Assembly: GCA_036009105.1 (NCBI GenBank)
Contig: DASYMJ010000216.1
Coordinates: 1-18,026 of the forward strand
Reading direction: 5' to 3'
Length of the DNA stretch: 18,026 nucleotides
DNA from: JAFAVZ01 sp036009105
GTDB taxonomy: Bacteria; Acidobacteriota; Thermoanaerobaculia; Gp7-AA8
The notes under the pieces are model-generated. The model saw only the letters and a list, made by a program, of their open reading frames with translations, did no database searches and had not been told where the DNA came from. Shown piece by piece: positions 1 through 6,078 of the stretch; positions within the stretch are counted from its first letter, which is position 1; every line of letters starts with the position of its first letter. The translations under genes were made by a program, and so were the position numbers.

Positions 1-377
1 CCGAGGTGATGAACATCATCGGCGAGGTGGAGGGGCGGAACGTGCTGGTGGTGGACGACATCATCGACACGGCCGGCACCCTGATCCACACCGTCGAGGC
101 GCTGCTCACGCACGGCGCGCAATCGATCTCCGCCTCCTGCACGCACGGCGTCCTCTCCGGGCAGGCCGTGCCGCGCATCAATGCTTCCAAACTGCAGCAG
201 GTGATCACGACCAACAGCATGCCGATGGCGGACAAGGAGGCGGAGTGCCCCAAGCTCAAGACGCTCTCCATCGCCGGCCTGCTGGCGGACGCCATCAAGA
301 GCATCCACAGCGAGGAGTCGGTGAGCCGCCTGTTCGACATCCAATCGGCTACAAGTGCCGGGAATAAAGCGGTTTAA
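1..377 (+). CDS. prs: Ribose-phosphate pyrophosphokinase, C-terminal part (5' end outside window)
   Basis: This is the C-terminal portion of PRPP synthetase, the cytosolic enzyme that transfers pyrophosphate from ATP to ribose-5-phosphate for nucleotide, histidine and NAD synthesis. The first complete codon is at 3 and the frame is open to the window edge, so the GTG at 6 is an internal Val and not the start. The diagnostic segment is the PRPP-binding loop VLVVDDIIDTAGT (about 49-87), preceded by the family sequence EVMNIIGEVEGR. The rest follows the family: a THGVLSG segment, then a TNSMP segment, then the LLADAI helix near the end. The last 15 or so residues are a non-conserved tail. rplY follows after 49 bp on the same strand, the frequent prs-rplY order. 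The identification is firm. Confidence 0.96.
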   Translation, partial: EVMNIIGEVEGRNVLVVDDIIDTAGTLIHTVEALLTHGAQSISASCTHGVLSGQAVPRINASKLQQVITTNSMPMADKEAECPKLKTLSIAGLLADAIKSIHSEESVSRLFDIQSATSAGNKAV

Positions 378-426
378 AGCGTGATTCCGGGGCCAGTCTT
401 CAACTTTTCGAAGGAGCATCTCCACC

Positions 427-1083
427 ATGGCTGAACTCATACTCGAAGTCGTGCGCCGCGAGCGGACGGGCAAGGAAATCGCGGGCAAGCTTCGGCAGGA
501 AGGCAAGATCCCGGCGGTCGTCTACGGCGGCCACCGCGAGCCGGTCGCCATCACCGTCGACCGCAAGACGGTCTCCGAATTGATCCACAAGAGCGAGCAT
601 GGCATCCGCTCCATCTTCCTGCTCAAGATGGCCGGCAGCGACCAGCAGCGTCACGCGATGATCAAGGACATCCAGATCAACCCGATCTCCCGCCGCATGA
701 CGCACCTCGACTTCGTGCGCGTGGCCATGGACGAGAAGGTTCGGGTCACCATCCCGGTGCACGTCAGCGGCAACTCCATCGGCGTGAAAGAAGGCGGCAT
801 CCTCGACTGGCAGGTCCGCGAGCTTCACGTGGAGTGCCTCCCCAACGAGATCCCGGACACCATCGAGGTCGACGTCACCCCGCTGGGCCACCACCAGTAC
901 TTCCGCATCTCCGACCTCAAGCTCCCGGAGAGCGTGAAGGTGCTGGACGACCCGGAGCGGGTGGTGGTTGGCGTGACCCTGGCCCGCGCGGAAGTCGTCG
1001 AGCCGACCGCGGCCGTCGAGGCTGGGGCGACTGCCGCCGAGCCGGAAGTCATGAAGAAGGGCAAGCCCGAGGACGAAAAGTAG
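427..1083 (+). CDS. rplY: 50S ribosomal protein L25, Ctc (long) form
   Basis: This protein binds 5S rRNA in the large ribosomal subunit. At 218 aa it is the long Ctc/TL5-type form: an N-terminal L25 RNA-binding domain (about 1-95, with ILEVVRRERTGK, IPAVVYGG and the HLDFVRV strand) followed by the C-terminal beta domain (about 96-185, with IPVHVSGNSIGVKEGG and the LHVECLPNEIPD region). It ends in a low-complexity Ala/Glu/Lys tail. The ATG at 427 has an AAGGAG Shine-Dalgarno at 411-416 with 10 bases of spacing. It lies 49 bp after prs and is probably co-transcribed with it. A hairpin at 1114-1137 follows the stop. The usual next gene, peptidyl-tRNA hydrolase, is not here; a secreted Asp-box protein takes its place. 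The identification is firm. Confidence 0.96.
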   Translation: MAELILEVVRRERTGKEIAGKLRQEGKIPAVVYGGHREPVAITVDRKTVSELIHKSEHGIRSIFLLKMAGSDQQRHAMIKDIQINPISRRMTHLDFVRVAMDEKVRVTIPVHVSGNSIGVKEGGILDWQVRELHVECLPNEIPDTIEVDVTPLGHHQYFRISDLKLPESVKVLDDPERVVVGVTLARAEVVEPTAAVEAGATAAEPEVMKKGKPEDEK

Positions 1084-1113
1084 TCACCGCAGTTTCCTCG
1101 CGCCTCCCTCCCG

Positions 1114-1145
1114 ACGCCCCGCTATCATGCGGGGCGTTCGTGTTT
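1114..1145 (+). terminator. Probable intrinsic terminator after rplY
   Basis: A perfect 9-bp inverted repeat, ACGCCCCGC (1114-1122) and GCGGGGCGT (1129-1137), encloses a 6-base loop and is followed by TCGTGTTT (1138-1145). It lies 31 bp after the rplY stop, a typical place for a rho-independent terminator, although the T-tract is interrupted. It ends two bases before the GGAGGA Shine-Dalgarno of the next gene, so it could also act as a read-through or attenuation control for that gene. Confidence 0.65.
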
Positions 1146-1159
1146 CCGGAGGAACCAGC

Positions 1160-2296
1160 TTGAAGACCCTCATCCTTGCCGCGGCCGTCGCCGCGGCCAC
1201 TGCCACGCGGGCGCGGCTGGAGGTGACGCCGGTGCGGGTGGCCTTCGCCGGCCAGCCGGGCGCGCCGTCCGTCGTCGCCGATCCGGGCGGCGGCTTCATC
1301 GTCAGCTGGACCGACCGCAAGACCTCCAGCGTGAATTTCGCCATGTGGCGCGACGGCCGCTGGTTCCAGCCGCGCACGATCGCGGCCGGCAAGGCGCTGG
1401 TGATCAGCCGCGTGACGTTTCCGGTAGTGGCCGAGGCGCCGGGCGGCTTGATGTTCGCGGCGTGGCAGGAGCAGTCCGGCACGCACGGAAGGCAGCTGCG
1501 CCTGGCGCGCTCCTCGAACGGCGGCGCCACGTGGAGCGCCCCGGTCATGCCCCATCCCAACCTCGAGTCGGAGTTCGGCTTCGCCTCCATCCAGCCGGCA
1601 AAGGACGGCTCGCTGCACGCGATCTGGCTCGACGGGCGGGGCCTGGAGGGCGGCATGGAAGGGAAGGGGGAGATGCAGCTGCGCTACGCCGCGGTGGACG
1701 CCGCGGGGAAGGCGACCGATGTGCTGCTCGACCCGCGCGTCTGCGACTGCTGCCAGACGGCGATGGCCATGACCGATGGGGGGCCGGTCGTCGCCTATCG
1801 CGACCGCTCGGCGAAGGAGATCCGCGACATCTCGGTCATCCGCTGGACGGGGAAGGGGTGGTCGGCGCCGAGGACGGTGCACGCGGACGGGTGGTCGTTG
1901 CGCGGCTGTCCGGTCAACGGGCCGCAGCTCGACGCGCGCGGCCGGGAGGTCGTCCTCGCCTGGTTCACCGCCGCGCAAGGGAAGCCTCGCGTCAACGCGG
2001 CCTTCTCCCATGACGGCGGCGCGACCTGGGGCGAGCCGCTGCGCCTCGACGGCGGCAACGCCACGGGCCACGTCGACGTCGGCCTCCTCGGCGACGGCTC
2101 GGCCGTCGTGACCTGGACGGAAGGGAAGGAGTTGCTCGCGCGGCGCATCACGCAGCGCGGCGCCGCTTCGGCGGCGGTCACGGTGGCGAAGGATGCGATG
2201 GGGGTTCCGCGGCTGGCCGTTTCGAACGACAATGTCGCCGTCGCCTGGAGCACCGAAAAATCGATCGAGATGGCGACCCTGAAGGTCCACCTCTGA
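1160..2296 (+). CDS. Secreted sialidase-like (Asp-box/BNR) beta-propeller protein with a CxCC cluster
   Basis: This is a predicted exported beta-propeller protein of the sialidase/BNR-repeat superfamily; its substrate is unknown. The TTG at 1160 is chosen as the start because GGAGGA (1148-1153) sits 6 bases upstream and the product opens directly with a signal peptide (MKTLILAAAVAAATATRA). The ATG at 1127 lies inside the terminator hairpin and has no ribosome site. The mature part has two Asp-boxes, SSNGGATW (118-125) and SHDGGATW (283-290). Between them is a cysteine cluster VCDCCQT (C195, C197, C198) and a further cysteine in RGCPVNGP (C250). I see no clear set of sialidase catalytic Arg and Tyr residues, so hydrolase activity should not be assumed. 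Its stop TGA shares a base with the ATG of the TlpA-like gene, which implies translational coupling. Confidence 0.85.
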   Translation: MKTLILAAAVAAATATRARLEVTPVRVAFAGQPGAPSVVADPGGGFIVSWTDRKTSSVNFAMWRDGRWFQPRTIAAGKALVISRVTFPVVAEAPGGLMFAAWQEQSGTHGRQLRLARSSNGGATWSAPVMPHPNLESEFGFASIQPAKDGSLHAIWLDGRGLEGGMEGKGEMQLRYAAVDAAGKATDVLLDPRVCDCCQTAMAMTDGGPVVAYRDRSAKEIRDISVIRWTGKGWSAPRTVHADGWSLRGCPVNGPQLDARGREVVLAWFTAAQGKPRVNAAFSHDGGATWGEPLRLDGGNATGHVDVGLLGDGSAVVTWTEGKELLARRITQRGAASAAVTVAKDAMGVPRLAVSNDNVAVAWSTEKSIEMATLKVHL

Positions 2297-2895
2297 TGCG
2301 CAAACTGATCATCGCGCTGGCCGCTGTGTTGGTGCTGGCCGCCGGCTGCCGGAAGAAGGAAACGCCCGCTCCCACGCTGCCTCCGCCGACCGCTCGCGGT
2401 CCGCATCCCACCGCGACGGCGCCGAAGCCCCCCGCCCCCGAGCCGCAGACGCCGGCCACGAGCGAGGTCAGCATCGGCTCGACCCTGCCGCCGTACACGG
2501 CGAAGATGCTGGACGGCTCGCCGTTCAATCTCGCCGCGCGGCGGCCGAAGGTCGTGCTGCTCAACCTGTGGGCGACGTGGTGCGGCCCGTGCGTCTTCGA
2601 GATCCCCGAGCTGGAGAAGCTGCACCAGCAGTACGCCGCCCGCGGCTTCGAAGTGGTCGGGGTGAGCCTCGACGAAGGCGACCCGCAGGGCGTGGCCGAC
2701 TTCGTCAAGGAGCACAAGATGACCTACCCGGTGGCGATCGACCCGGAGGGGAAGATGGCGAACATCCTCCAGACCTCCATCATCCCCACCTCCGTCCTCC
2801 TCGACCGCAACGGCAAGGTGGTCTGGAAAAAGTACGAGGCGCTCACCGGGTCGGATCCGGAGCTGGCGAAAGCCGTGGAAGCCGCGCTGAAGTAA
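2296..2895 (+). CDS. TlpA/ResA-like thioredoxin-fold lipoprotein
   Basis: This is a membrane-anchored thiol-disulfide oxidoreductase of the TlpA/ResA type, acting outside the cytoplasmic membrane. The signal peptide ends in a lipobox, LAAGC, with C18 as the predicted lipidated residue. A Pro/Ala/Thr-rich linker (about 23-55) leads to the thioredoxin fold. The active site is WCGPC (W95-C99) within NLWATWCGPC. The family segments VVGVSLDE and IIPTSVLLDRNGK follow; the second contains the cis-Pro opposite the active site. The full length is 199 aa, normal for the family. The ATG overlaps the stop codon of the upstream Asp-box gene, so the two form one translational unit. By inference it reduces or rearranges cysteines of the upstream protein or helps load a cofactor there. 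The family is certain; the partner is not. Confidence 0.93.
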   Translation: MRKLIIALAAVLVLAAGCRKKETPAPTLPPPTARGPHPTATAPKPPAPEPQTPATSEVSIGSTLPPYTAKMLDGSPFNLAARRPKVVLLNLWATWCGPCVFEIPELEKLHQQYAARGFEVVGVSLDEGDPQGVADFVKEHKMTYPVAIDPEGKMANILQTSIIPTSVLLDRNGKVVWKKYEALTGSDPELAKAVEAALK

Positions 2896-2966
2896 AAAAT
2901 GTAGGGCCGGCTCTCAGCCGGCCCAATATCAATGCTGGGCCGGCTGGAGAGCCGGCCCTACATTTT
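2896..2966. repeat. 30-bp inverted repeat, REP/REPIN-like, between convergent genes
   Basis: The left arm (2896-2925) and right arm (2936-2966) are reverse complements over 30 bp with one bulged G at 2946; the loop is ATATCAATGC. Each arm holds a smaller palindrome, GGGCCGGCT-CTC-AGCCGGCCC on the left and its counterpart on the right. It starts at the tlpA-like stop and ends 4 bp before the convergent small membrane gene's stop. It probably works as a bidirectional terminator. The nested palindromes also look like a dispersed REP doublet (REPIN) or small MITE. Confidence 0.85.
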
Positions 2967-2969
2967 CCT

Positions 2970-3164
2970 TTACGGCAACGGGTCGGGCGCCTTCCTGCGA
3001 TCCGGCGTTTCCCGGTCGGCCGTGCGTCTGTCGCGCTGGCGCTGGATGAATTGCCGCACGTTGCGCGCGATGGTGCCGAGGAGCAGGCGCATGGGGATGT
3101 ACGCCAGGGCCAGTCCGAGGACCAGCGCGCCGGCGATGATCAGAATGGTGAGAACGGAAGTCAT
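2970..3164 (-). CDS. Small single-span membrane protein, unknown function
   Basis: I do not recognise this 64-aa protein. Residues 3-22 are a strongly hydrophobic segment (SVLTILIIAGALVLGLALAY). It is followed by an amphipathic stretch (RLLLGTIARNVRQFIQRQRD) and then a charged Arg/Asp/Pro tail, so it is probably a single-pass inner-membrane protein with a cytoplasmic tail. Third codon positions are almost all G or C, as in the neighbouring real genes, while the overlapping frames lack this, which supports coding. The start is 9 bp after the stop of the receiver-domain gene, so it is likely the last gene of that unit. No good Shine-Dalgarno is visible. The stop lies 4 bp from the inverted repeat at 2896-2966. 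Confidence 0.68.
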   Translation of the reverse strand: MTSVLTILIIAGALVLGLALAYIPMRLLLGTIARNVRQFIQRQRDRRTADRETPDRRKAPDPLP

Positions 3165-3173
3165 CGCTTCGCG

Positions 3174-3578
3174 CTAGGCCGACAACTGATCCGGACTGGG
3201 ATCGGCCATGACGCACTCCTTCACATGGGTGATGAGCTGGTGGATGTCGAACGGCTTGGAGAGCACGCGGAAGATCGGCTTCGCCGCCGCCGCCTCGGCC
3301 GCCACCTGCAGGTTCGCCGTCATCATGATGACCGACGGGCGCGGCGCCTGCCGCTCCGACTCCAGGTATCGCAACACGCCGAGGCCGTCGACGCGCGGCA
3401 TCATCAGATCGAGCAGGATCGTGCCGTACTCGTTCCGCGACAACTTCTCGATCGCCTCATGACCGTCGCGCGCGCTGTCCACGTGGAACTTCTCACGTTT
3501 GAGCACCCGCTCCACCATCTGCCGGATGGCATCGTCGTCATCTACGACCAGAACTTTTTCGTTTGCTTTCTCCGGCAA
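3174..3578 (-). CDS. Stand-alone response regulator receiver (CheY-like)
   Basis: This is a single-domain receiver protein, a cytosolic phospho-acceptor in two-component signalling. The acidic pocket is at D13-D14 (VLVVDDDDAIRQM), the phospho-acceptor is D57 (TILLDLMMPRVDG), the switch Thr is T87 (VIMMTANL) and the invariant Lys is K108 (LSKPFD). There is no output domain, and the last dozen residues are an acidic/Pro tail. No ATG is available upstream of the domain. The TTG at 3578 has AAGAGG (3585-3590) 6 bases upstream and gives a 134-aa protein, the normal receiver length. It follows the SDR gene by 47 bp on the same strand. No histidine kinase is present in the window, so its partner is unknown. 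The family is certain and the start is probable. Confidence 0.9.
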   Translation of the reverse strand: MPEKANEKVLVVDDDDAIRQMVERVLKREKFHVDSARDGHEAIEKLSRNEYGTILLDLMMPRVDGLGVLRYLESERQAPRPSVIMMTANLQVAAEAAAAKPIFRVLSKPFDIHQLITHVKECVMADPSPDQLSA

Positions 3579-3625
3579 CTTGAACCTCTTGCCCCGCTTC
3601 AGTAGCAATCGGTCTGCCAGCGGGC

Positions 3626-4387
3626 TCAGTGGAACCAGGAGCCGCCGTTGACGTCGATGGTGGCGCCGTTGAGATAGTCGGCCAGCGGGGAGGCGAGGAA
3701 AAGCACCGTGCCGGCCACATCGGCGGGCAAACCGATGCGGCGCAAGGGGATCTGCTCGAGGATGGCCTGCCGCTGCTTGTCGATCTCGCCCTTGGCCATG
3801 TCCGTTTCGATGAAGCCGGGAGCGATGCAAGTTGACGTGATGTTGTCTTTCGCGCAGCCGCGGGCGATGGAGATGGTCAGGTTGACCAACGCGGCCTTGG
3901 AGGCGCCGTAGTCGGCGAACTCGGTCTCGCCCCGGTACGCCGCGCGCGAGGCGATGTTGATGATCTTGCCGCCGCCCTGCCGGCGCATGGGGCGCATGGC
4001 CAGAAAGGCCGCGTTCGCCGCACCGAAGACGTTGATGGCGAACGTCTTCTCCCAGCCGCGCCGCCACGCTTCGTAGTCGTCGCCATCGAACGGGTTGAGG
4101 TCGAAGACGGCGGCGTTGTTGACCAGGACGTCGAGCCGGCCGAAGCGGGCTACGACCGCATCGATCATGGCCTCGACATCGGCCGGGCTGGCCATGTCCG
4201 CCTGCACGGCCAGCGCGCGGTCGCTCCCGATGGTGCGCACCACGTCCTCCGCTTCGGACGCACCCCGAAAGTAGTTCACGCCGACCGATGCGCCGGCCTC
4301 GGCCAGAAGAAGGGCCGCCTCGCGCCCGATGCCGCGCGAGGCGCCCGTGATGAGGATGACTTTGGAGGTGAGGTCGATGGTGAGCAT
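3626..4387 (-). CDS. SDR-family NAD(P)-dependent oxidoreductase (FabG-like)
   Basis: This is a classical short-chain dehydrogenase/reductase, a cytosolic NAD(P)-dependent carbonyl/alcohol oxidoreductase. The cofactor loop TGASRGIG is at 14-21 and the NNAA motif at 90-93. The catalytic tetrad is complete: N119, S147, Y160 and K164 (ADYGASK). The PGFIETDM segment matches the substrate-loop region after the tetrad. At 253 aa it has the normal length. The Asn and Arg in the second-strand region (VNYFRGASEAE) resemble NADP-using FabG-like enzymes, but the substrate cannot be read from sequence. The ATG at 4387 has no Shine-Dalgarno; a -10-like GATAAC (4395-4400) ends 7 bases before it, suggesting leaderless expression. 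The receiver gene follows after 47 bp. Confidence 0.93.
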   Translation of the reverse strand: MLTIDLTSKVILITGASRGIGREAALLLAEAGASVGVNYFRGASEAEDVVRTIGSDRALAVQADMASPADVEAMIDAVVARFGRLDVLVNNAAVFDLNPFDGDDYEAWRRGWEKTFAINVFGAANAAFLAMRPMRRQGGGKIINIASRAAYRGETEFADYGASKAALVNLTISIARGCAKDNITSTCIAPGFIETDMAKGEIDKQRQAILEQIPLRRIGLPADVAGTVLFLASPLADYLNGATIDVNGGSWFH

Positions 4388-4390
4388 GTT

Positions 4391-4449
4391 GTCGGTTATC
4401 GGTTGTCAGTGGTCAGTAAGGTACCGACAACTGACAACTGTCAACCGAC
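4391..4449. repeat. Imperfect inverted repeat built of TTGTCAGT-type units
   Basis: The arms 4391-4418 and 4422-4449 pair at 23 of 28 positions around a 3-base loop. The arms are made of short reiterated units (GTTGTC, GGTCAGT, ACTGACAAC). The element fills the gap between the stop of the secreted protein gene (4458) and the ATG of the SDR gene (4387). It may act as a terminator for the former, and it contains the candidate -10 of the latter. Confidence 0.75.
4395..4400 (-). promoter_or_regulatory. Candidate -10 element for leaderless SDR mRNA
   Basis: On the minus strand the hexamer GATAAC ends 7 bases before the SDR ATG (4387), and there is no Shine-Dalgarno between them. It matches TATAAT at 4 of 6 positions and is the weakest of the five such sites in this window. 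It also lies inside the inverted repeat 4391-4449, so the match may be coincidental. Confidence 0.35.
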
Positions 4450-4457
4450 CACTATAT

Positions 4458-5315
4458 TCACTCCGCCTTGCTCCTCCAGCTCTCCTTCGACAGCCTCCAC
4501 GCGCCCCCCTCCCGCACCATGGTGATGGTGCCGTTGGAGGACTCGTTGCCGTCCCTGGCGGTGGCGAGGAGCGTGGCCGTATCGCCGTCGACCGCGCCGC
4601 CGGTGACCTTCACGTTCTTCGGCTGGAAGGCCTGGATCATCTTGAGCTGGTCCTTGAAGTCGGGGTTGTCCATGTCCTTCACGTGCTCCGCCACCACGCT
4701 CCTGCGCAGGGCGGGGATGTTGCCGCCCAGCAGCGCCTTGCGGTAGGCGTCGTAGGCCTTGCCCGGATCGCCGCCGCCGGCGGGGAGCGGCGTCCCCTTC
4801 GGCTGCTCCGGCCGGTCCGGCTTGGCCACGCTGACCGGCACGTCGAACGTGATGTTGTACTGATACAGGTTGTCGAAGAAGTCGTCCGGCTTCTCCAGCC
4901 AGACGCGGCCCGCCACGCGCGACGGCGTGTGCGCGGTCAGCTCGAGCTTCTGCATACCGACGCCCGAGACGTAATCCATCTTCTTGAGCAGCGGGCTGTA
5001 GACCGCGCCGCTGACGATGCGCTTGTCGTCCGTGATCAGCACCATCACGCCGTTGAGCTTCTGCTTGTCGCGCACTTCCATCAGCTTGAAGTCGTCGCCC
5101 GCCGCCTCGGCCGGAATGGCCTGGTCGGTGACCAGCAGCTGCGTCGCTTTCTTCTTCTTGTCGAACGGATCCTCCTTCAGCACGGCGTACCCGTATTTCA
5201 ATTGCACGGTCTTGCCGTTGACGGTGAGCGAGCCGCTGGCCGTGCCGTCGGCGAAGCCGGGGAGCGCGAGCGCGCACACGAGGAGCAACAGGGTCGGGAA
5301 CCTGAGACCATTCAT
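4458..5315 (-). CDS. Secreted protein of unknown function with C-terminal NTF2-like region
   Basis: I do not recognise a named family for this 285-aa protein. It begins with a signal peptide (about 1-22, MNGLRFPTLLLLVCALALPG) and is probably exported. The N-terminal half (about 25-165) is beta-strand rich and begins SGSLTVNGKTVQLKYGYAV. A Pro/Gly-rich linker (about 166-185) leads to a C-terminal section of about 100 aa. That section has the order helix (AYDAYRKALLGG), Leu-rich turn, then paired strands (NVKVTGGAVDGDTATLLA, GTITMVREGGAWRL), which resembles DUF4878/NTF2-like domains. The ATG at 5315 has an excellent AGGAGG (5323-5328) 7 bases upstream. Different inverted repeats flank the gene, at 4391-4449 and 5330-5429. 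The coding call is firm; the function is unknown. Confidence 0.82.
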   Translation of the reverse strand: MNGLRFPTLLLLVCALALPGFADGTASGSLTVNGKTVQLKYGYAVLKEDPFDKKKKATQLLVTDQAIPAEAAGDDFKLMEVRDKQKLNGVMVLITDDKRIVSGAVYSPLLKKMDYVSGVGMQKLELTAHTPSRVAGRVWLEKPDDFFDNLYQYNITFDVPVSVAKPDRPEQPKGTPLPAGGGDPGKAYDAYRKALLGGNIPALRRSVVAEHVKDMDNPDFKDQLKMIQAFQPKNVKVTGGAVDGDTATLLATARDGNESSNGTITMVREGGAWRLSKESWRSKAE

Positions 5316-5329
5316 TCACAAACCTCCTC

Positions 5330-5429
5330 GGCGATCGGCGGTCAGCGATCGGCGATCAGGAGAACCTGATCACTTTCGGCGATTCTGCGGCCGGTTCTCC
5401 CGATCGCTGATCGCTGACTGCTGATCGCC
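5330..5429. repeat. 37-bp inverted repeat with GCGATCAGC-type units
   Basis: The arms 5330-5366 and 5393-5429 pair at 33 of 37 positions around a 26-base spacer. All four mismatches are transitions that would give G:U pairs in an RNA transcribed from the plus strand. Each arm is itself made of repeated GGCGATC/GTCAGCGATC units. It lies between the divergent starts of the secreted protein gene (5315) and the glutaredoxin-dehydratase gene (5462), so it occupies their shared promoter region. Confidence 0.8.
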
Positions 5430-5461
5430 ATCCGAGCGGATTCGCGATAAGTTCGGTCCGG

Positions 5462-6046
5462 ATGCGGCGCAACGCTGTGACGCGCGTTACTTTGTACACC
5501 CGGCGGGACTGCCCGCTCTGCGAAAAGGCGAAGCGCGCCATCCGCGACTCGGGCGCCGCGGTGCAGCTCCAAGAGGTGGACATCGACCGCGACGCGCAGC
5601 TGCAGGCGCGCTACACGGATGACGTGCCGGTGGTGCTGGTGGACGGCGTGGAGGCTTTCCGTCACCGCGTCGACCCCGCGGCATTCGCGGCCTATATTCG
5701 AGAGCGGAGGCAGCCGATGACGACGTCGCTGGCGAACGAGAAATGCATTCCTTGCCGGGGCGGCGTGCCGCCGCTGGCCGGCGCGGAGCTCCGCACGCTG
5801 GGCGAGGAGCTGGGCAACGGCTGGAGCGTCATCGGGGAGCACCATCTGGAGAAGACGTTCCCCTTTCCCGATTTCGCCGAGGCCCTGGCGTTCACGAACC
5901 GGGTGGGGGCCATCGCCGAGGGGGAAGGCCATCATCCCGATATCCACCTGGCCTGGGGCAGCGTGCGGATCACCATCTGGACCCACAAGATCGGCGGGCT
6001 GACCCGCAGCGATTTCATCCTCGCCGCGAAGATCGACCAGGCGTGA
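5462..6046 (+). CDS. Fusion: glutaredoxin-like domain + pterin-4a-carbinolamine dehydratase
   Basis: Two domains are read in one open frame of 194 aa. Residues 8-82 are glutaredoxin-like (DUF836 type): strand VTLYTRRDC, a redox pair CPLC (C17, C20), and a cis-Pro segment DVPVVLVDG at 54-62. Residues 86-194 are pterin-4a-carbinolamine dehydratase (PhhB/DCoH), which dehydrates 4a-hydroxytetrahydrobiopterin. That part has the active-site HHPD (157-160), the following strand VRITIWTH with H175, and the family start sequence CIPCRGGVPPL. Residue 86 is itself a Met (ATG at 5717) with GGAGG at 5706-5710, exactly where stand-alone dehydratases begin, so a shorter second product is possible. The ATG at 5462 has no Shine-Dalgarno; GTG at 5477 is an alternative. 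No phenylalanine hydroxylase is nearby. Confidence 0.88.
   Translation: MRRNAVTRVTLYTRRDCPLCEKAKRAIRDSGAAVQLQEVDIDRDAQLQARYTDDVPVVLVDGVEAFRHRVDPAAFAAYIRERRQPMTTSLANEKCIPCRGGVPPLAGAELRTLGEELGNGWSVIGEHHLEKTFPFPDFAEALAFTNRVGAIAEGEGHHPDIHLAWGSVRITIWTHKIGGLTRSDFILAAKIDQA
5706..5719 (+). promoter_or_regulatory. Internal Shine-Dalgarno and ATG inside the fusion gene
   Basis: GGAGG (5706-5710), a 6-base spacer and ATG (5717-5719) lie exactly at the junction between the glutaredoxin-like and dehydratase domains, in the same frame. Translation from here would give a 109-aa protein, the usual size of a free pterin-4a-carbinolamine dehydratase. It is a better initiation site than the one at 5462. Confidence 0.6.
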
Positions 6047-6078
6047 GTTGATGGGGGCCGCGGTGGACGCCGCCGGGA

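Noticed and set aside
1127..1159. ATG at 1127 as the start of the Asp-box gene
   Set aside because: It lies in the loop and stem of the terminator hairpin, has no ribosome site and would put extra residues before the signal peptide. TTG at 1160 has GGAGGA at ideal spacing.
3174..4067. A 297-codon version of the receiver gene extending into the SDR gene
   Set aside because: The extra N-terminal part is the SDR gene read in another frame. The TTG at 3578 with AAGAGG gives a normal-length receiver.
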